A stretch of 10,009 nt of DNA, taken from NCBI GenBank assembly GCA_041658405.1, contig JBBAAG010000096.1, positions 1-10,009 on the forward strand, read 5' to 3'. Each line of letters opens with the position of its first letter. The first letter of the stretch is position 1. The notes below the pieces were generated by a model. The model made no database searches. It saw only the letters and a list, made by a program, of their open reading frames with translations, and was not told where the DNA came from. The stretch comes from Elusimicrobiota bacterium. GTDB lineage: Bacteria > Elusimicrobiota > UBA5214 > JBBAAG01. Below are positions 7,254 to 10,009 of this stretch, one piece after another. A program made the position numbers and the translations under genes.

Positions 7254-8665
7254 TTTTTTAGTAGTAACGTCACCGATTCTATATGGCTTGTTTGAGGGAA
7301 CATATCAACTACCTGTGTTTGTAGTACGGTGTATCCTGAGAGTATAAACTTTTTGAGGTCACGCGCAAGTGTTGAGGGGTAGCATGAAACATACACAATT
7401 TTTGTGGGTGAATGCGCTACAATTTTGTCAATTGTTGCATCTGAACACCCTGCCCGGGGAGGGTCGATTATTATGGTTGTATCATCCGGGATATCGATAA
7501 GTTTGTCAAATACTTCACTGTCATCACGGATAAACTGGCAGTTAGGTATTTTGTTGAGGTTAAGGTTCGCAATAGCGTCAGTGATGGAGTCCGTACTGTT
7601 ATCCACGCCATATGATTGTTTTACATACGGTGCGAGGTATAAACCAATCCCGCCGCTGCCACAGTAAAGGTCAATAACAGTATCTGTCTTCGCAGGGGTT
7701 AGCATATTAACAATTGTGTCGTATAACATCGGTATCTGCGGGGTGTTTATCTGGTAAAACGATAACGGTGAGATCCTGAATTTGAGTTCATTGATAACCG
7801 GATGCGGGATTGTGTCGTATAAACATTCTACACCATCGAGTTGGATGGTATCATTCCCAAAGATGACGTTTGTACGGTTTGGGTTGACATTCTGATATAA
7901 ACTAACAATCTCAGGGACTTCCGATCTTATACGGAATAACAGTTTTTTTAGGTCGGGTAAAAAACCGTTGTGTGTCACGAGTACCGCCAGGATGCTATCG
8001 TCATTAAATGAGTACCGCAAACTAACATGGCGTAATGTGCCGGAATGCCGCGATTCATTATACGGAGTGAGGTTGCTTGTGCGTAATAATTGTTTAAGTT
8101 TTGTTACTGCTGTGTTCATCTTACGCGGGAGAACATAGCATTCCGGTACTTCAACAATGCTGTGGCTGTCCGGCGCGTAAAATCCCAGGGTTAATGTATT
8201 ATCCTCGTTTGGGCGTACCGCAAAATGTGTGCGGTTACGGTAATTGTATTGTTGTCCCGCTGCTTTCGCAGGGAGTACGTCAATCTTCTCCGGTTGGGGA
8301 ATAAATGAAAATATTTCGGTATACGCTTTTTGTTTGTTCAATAATTGCTCAGCGTAGTCCATGTGTTGCCAGTCACAGCCGCCGCAATAAGGTTTATCAC
8401 ACGCTGCGGGGTTATAAAACCCCGGGCACCGGGGGTTGACTCTAGCGGTGCTGGGTGTAATTATTTTTGTTGGGATACCAAATCCATAACTTTTCTTGCG
8501 TTGCGTGTACCTAAACTCAACGGTTTCACCGGGGCAGGTGTAGGATATAAAAGACGTAAATCCTGCTTGTTTAATAATACCTGCTCCGCCGTTGACAAGT
8601 TTTTCTATCGTACCGGTGGTTGTCCCGGAAATACTATGTTTTTCCCGCGGGTTACTTTTGTTCAT
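7250..8665 (-). CDS. rlmD: 23S rRNA (uracil-5-)-methyltransferase, RlmD/RumA (TrmA) family
   Basis: It uses S-adenosylmethionine to methylate C5 of a uracil in 23S rRNA (U1939 in E. coli for RlmD; U747 and U1939 for RlmCD of Gram-positives). At 471 residues it is of family length. An N-terminal TRAM domain covers about 15-70. A 4Fe-4S cluster site follows, with C80, C94 and C97 (CGGC at 94-97) and probably C176. Substrate-binding ISPLSFYQIN is at 298-307, the SAM motif DLYCGSGGIGLYL at 332-344, and DPPRAGC at 401-407. The nucleophile is C428 in YVSCYP, with the base E463 in the SHIES segment. The loop between the first and second cluster cysteines is longer than in E. coli RumA and holds an extra cysteine, C89. 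The ATG at 8665 is the only plausible start: a TGA lies four codons upstream in frame. Target position cannot be told from sequence, so the symbol denotes the family. Confidence 0.93.
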   Translation of the reverse strand: MNKSNPREKHSISGTTTGTIEKLVNGGAGIIKQAGFTSFISYTCPGETVEFRYTQRKKSYGFGIPTKIITPSTARVNPRCPGFYNPAACDKPYCGGCDWQHMDYAEQLLNKQKAYTEIFSFIPQPEKIDVLPAKAAGQQYNYRNRTHFAVRPNEDNTLTLGFYAPDSHSIVEVPECYVLPRKMNTAVTKLKQLLRTSNLTPYNESRHSGTLRHVSLRYSFNDDSILAVLVTHNGFLPDLKKLLFRIRSEVPEIVSLYQNVNPNRTNVIFGNDTIQLDGVECLYDTIPHPVINELKFRISPLSFYQINTPQIPMLYDTIVNMLTPAKTDTVIDLYCGSGGIGLYLAPYVKQSYGVDNSTDSITDAIANLNLNKIPNCQFIRDDSEVFDKLIDIPDDTTIIIDPPRAGCSDATIDKIVAHSPTKIVYVSCYPSTLARDLKKFILSGYTVLQTQVVDMFPQTSHIESVTLLLKK

Positions 8666-8678
8666 AGTGATACATCAT

Positions 8679-8707
8679 ATAATATTTTTCGTACTTTCTA
8701 TTGTCAA
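8679..8707 (-). promoter_or_regulatory. Near-consensus sigma70-type promoter upstream of rlmD-mfd
   Basis: TTGACA (8707-8702, perfect -35) is followed by exactly 17 bases and then TATTAT (8684-8679, one mismatch to TATAAT). This is the best promoter match in the window, and it lies in the only gap of more than 60 bases. The expected start, about 7 bases after the -10 box, falls near 8672, leaving only about 7 bases before the rlmD ATG and no Shine-Dalgarno. Confidence 0.7.
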
Positions 8708-8727
8708 ATGAGAGATTTGGTTAAGGA

Positions 8728-9021
8728 TTATACCAACAACTTCAACGCATCCCTGCCTGTCATTCCGGGGGTAAGCCCAAGTTTTGATGCGGCAGATGTT
8801 ACTTTCACTACGGGTTTATCCAGCATTTCATTTACTGTTGATACACCGGTGATCACTGCTGCGGTATCACCGAACTTCTCAGCAGCTTGAATATCAAGGT
8901 ATCCGCAGATAAGGTATCCTTTAGGCGCAATTATTGTTATTAATACCTTTGTTTGCAGTTTAAGTTCGTAACCTTTAAACGTTATACCGCCAATAACAAC
9001 CTGCCTCTCAAAACTTGTCAT
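8728..9021 (-). CDS. DUF1805 (YunC-like) family protein, function unknown
   Basis: A 97-residue protein resembling the DUF1805 family (Bacillus subtilis YunC and archaeal homologues, about 100 residues). Recognisable features are KGYLICGYLDI at residues 34-44, the AAEKFGDTAAVI stretch at 46-57, and GMTGRDAL at 86-93. It has no signal peptide or membrane segment, so it is probably a small soluble cytoplasmic protein. The biochemical role of the family is not established, and I do not propose one. The ATG at 9021 is chosen because similarity begins there, AGAAGG lies upstream, and it gives a clean 10-base gap after atpC. A GTG at 9060 in the same frame would add 13 residues and overlap atpC by 29 bases. 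With the downstream promoter separate, this gene looks like the last member of the ATP synthase transcript. Family assignment is from memory of the motif pattern. Confidence 0.85.
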   Translation of the reverse strand: MTSFERQVVIGGITFKGYELKLQTKVLITIIAPKGYLICGYLDIQAAEKFGDTAAVITGVSTVNEMLDKPVVKVTSAASKLGLTPGMTGRDALKLLV

Positions 9022-9031
9022 AATAAAAAAA

Positions 9032-9445
9032 TTACCTTCTCTTGCTTGTCTGGCGTACACGGCGGAGAACTTTTAATTGCGCAAGTGCGCGGTTCAAGGC
9101 TAGTTGCGAGCTAGCCAAATTTTTTCCTTGCTGGAGGTCAAGGTTAGCGGTTTCTTTTAACTGCCTTGCGCGTTCCGCGCTAAGTTCGGCTGTTAGGTCA
9201 GCGGATTCCGCGTAGATTTCAATTTTTTTGGGGTGTACTTCCAAAAACCCGCCGGAGACTGCGTAACTGGTAATATCCTGCCCGTTCTTTAGTTTGAGTT
9301 CACCGGGTTGTAGTTGCGCGATTAAGTGTGCGTGCCCGGGTAGGATGCATAACTCGCCGTTGATCGCCGGGACCGTTACGGATTCTACATCAGCCTGGAT
9401 AATCATTTTCTCCGGGGTAATAACTTCTACGTGTATAGTTTTCAT
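9032..9445 (-). CDS. atpC: F1Fo ATP synthase epsilon subunit (AtpC)
   Basis: The epsilon subunit belongs to the central stalk of F1, binding gamma and the c-ring and inhibiting ATP hydrolysis through its mobile C-terminal helices. The 137-residue length is typical. The N-terminal beta-sandwich (1-85) shows the family blocks GELCILPGHAHLI at 30-42, QPGEL at 46-50 and YAVSGGFLEV at 61-70. The C-terminal helical hairpin (86-137) is Ala/Leu/Arg-rich, with RALAQLKVLRR at 119-129, so the inhibitory domain is retained. The ATG at 9445 follows the atpD stop by 10 bases, in the standard atpD-atpC order. A GGAG formed by the last codons of atpD, 13 bases before the ATG, is the likely ribosome-binding site. 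Confidence 0.96.
   Translation of the reverse strand: MKTIHVEVITPEKMIIQADVESVTVPAINGELCILPGHAHLIAQLQPGELKLKNGQDITSYAVSGGFLEVHPKKIEIYAESADLTAELSAERARQLKETANLDLQQGKNLASSQLALNRALAQLKVLRRVRQTSKRR
9035..9040 (-). promoter_or_regulatory. Shine-Dalgarno for the DUF1805 gene, wide spacer
   Basis: AGAAGG at the end of atpC precedes a T-rich 13-base spacer and the ATG at 9021. It favours this start over the GTG at 9060, but the spacing is long. Confidence 0.5.
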
Positions 9446-9455
9446 TTAAACCGTA

Positions 9456-10009
9456 TTACTCCAACTGTTTTGCGCGTTCCTTCGCTTCTTCAATCCCGCC
9501 TACCATATAAAACGCTTGTTCCGGAAGCGTATCGTGTTTGCCTTCCACTAATTCTTTAAACCCGCGGATTGTGTCTTCAAGTTTGACATACCTGCCCGGG
9601 CGGTTAAGGTATGCTTCCGCCACAAAAAAGGGTTGAGATAAAAAGTTTTGTATTTTTCTTGCCCGTGAGACTATGAGTTTATCTTCTTCTGAAAGTTCGT
9701 CAATACCAAGTATTGCGATGATATCCTGGAGGTCGCGGTAGCGCTGTAAAATTTTTTGTACATCCGTTGCGACTTTATAATGCTCCTCACCTATTATCAG
9801 GGGGTCAAGGATTTTGCTTGATGAATCCAGGGGATCTACCGCAGGATAAATACCCATTGCTGCGATTGAACGCGATAATACGGTTGATGAGTCAAGATGG
9901 CTAAATGTCGTCGCAACTCCCGGATCGGTAAGGTCGTCCGCAGGGACGTAAATTGCCTGGATTGATGTAATCGACCCGTTTTTTGTTGAGGTAATACGTT
10001 CCTGTAACT
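9456..10009 (-). CDS. atpD: F1Fo ATP synthase beta subunit, C-terminal part (AtpD), cut by window edge
   Basis: The last 183 codons of the catalytic beta subunit are present; the 5' part, including Walker A, lies beyond the right edge. The reading frame is open to the edge, so the Met at 9857 is internal, not a start. From the edge inward the protein reads LQERITST, then YVPADDLTDPGVATTF and HLDSSTVLSR, then GIYPAVDPLDSSSKILDP, all hallmark beta-subunit segments. The C-terminal domain has DIIAILGIDELSEEDK, with the DELSEED torque/epsilon-contact motif at 9701-9681, and the end EQAFYMVGGIEEA. Identity to bacterial AtpD is obvious by eye. It works with alpha, gamma and epsilon in F1 on the cytoplasmic face of the membrane. 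The rest of an atp operon is expected beyond 10009. Confidence 0.98.
   Translation of the reverse strand, partial: LQERITSTKNGSITSIQAIYVPADDLTDPGVATTFSHLDSSTVLSRSIAAMGIYPAVDPLDSSSKILDPLIIGEEHYKVATDVQKILQRYRDLQDIIAILGIDELSEEDKLIVSRARKIQNFLSQPFFVAEAYLNRPGRYVKLEDTIRGFKELVEGKHDTLPEQAFYMVGGIEEAKERAKQLE
9459..9462 (-). promoter_or_regulatory. Shine-Dalgarno for atpC inside the atpD 3' end, wide spacer
   Basis: GGAG spans the last sense codons of atpD, with a 13-base spacer to the atpC ATG. It is short, and no better candidate lies closer. Confidence 0.45.

Noticed and set aside
8644..8651. CCCGCGGG palindrome near the rlmD start, and many CCGCGG-like words across the window
   Set aside because: These words recur inside coding regions as common Arg-Gly or Pro-Arg codon pairs. 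I see no regular spacing or operator-like placement.
8717..8736. Inverted repeat TTGGT / ACCAA around the DUF1805 stop codon as a terminator
   Set aside because: The stem has only five pairs with a ten-base loop, and no T-tract follows on the minus strand.
8345..8890. A 181-codon open frame on the plus strand opposite rlmD and the DUF1805 gene
   Set aside because: It runs antisense across two well-supported genes and their intergenic promoter. Its product has no recognisable motif, and its Cys/Phe/Thr-rich composition is typical of antisense translation.
9022..9060. GTG at 9060 as an upstream start for the DUF1805 gene
   Set aside because: It would add 13 residues with no family similarity and overlap atpC by 29 bases. 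The ATG at 9021 fits the family's usual start and has AGAAGG before it.
9456..9857. Met codon at 9857 as the start of a separate 133-residue protein
   Set aside because: The frame stays open to the window edge and the upstream residues are clear AtpD sequence, so this is an internal methionine.

Overview
This is an ordinary chromosomal window from an uncultured-looking, probably diderm bacterium with moderate GC content (low forties percent by eye). It is packed with nine genes, all on the minus strand, so transcription runs from high to low coordinates. There is no gap longer than about 65 bases, and I see no RNA gene, mobile element, CRISPR array or convincing intrinsic terminator. The proteins are housekeeping enzymes with intact family motifs. 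A diderm is suggested by a SurA-type periplasmic chaperone with a plain Sec signal peptide and no lipobox, and by the surA-pdxA adjacency also seen in Proteobacteria. An LCP (LytR-CpsA-Psr) protein next to nadD is more typical of Gram-positives and some candidate or deep-branching diderm phyla. An Elusimicrobiota- or Omnitrophota-like origin is possible, but that is a guess.

In transcription order, 10009-8728 is the 3' end of an F1Fo ATP synthase operon: the C-terminal part of atpD, then atpC (epsilon), then a 97-residue DUF1805 (YunC-like) protein of unknown function placed 10 bases after atpC. A near-consensus sigma70-type promoter (TTGACA, 17 bases, TATTAT) follows. It sits so close to the next ATG that the mRNA would be leaderless or nearly so. 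That promoter precedes rlmD/rumA (23S rRNA m5U methyltransferase with a 4Fe-4S cysteine set), which overlaps mfd (transcription-repair coupling factor) by 4 bases.

A second promoter candidate lies across the mfd stop codon and precedes a tight run: surA-like, pdxA (vitamin B6), proA (proline), nadD (NAD) and a truncated LCP gene. Spacings here are 4, 23 and 3 bases, then a 17-base overlap. This suggests a cotranscribed anabolic and envelope unit. proB, rsfS and the rest of the atp operon are not visible and would have to lie outside the window or elsewhere.

I found no evidence for an undescribed multi-gene system. The points most worth a second look are the apparently leaderless rlmD transcript, unusually wide Shine-Dalgarno spacers (12-15 bases) at four genes, the DUF1805 gene attached to the atp operon, the enlarged Fe-S loop in RlmD, and the in-frame proA/nadD junction with a TTG start.
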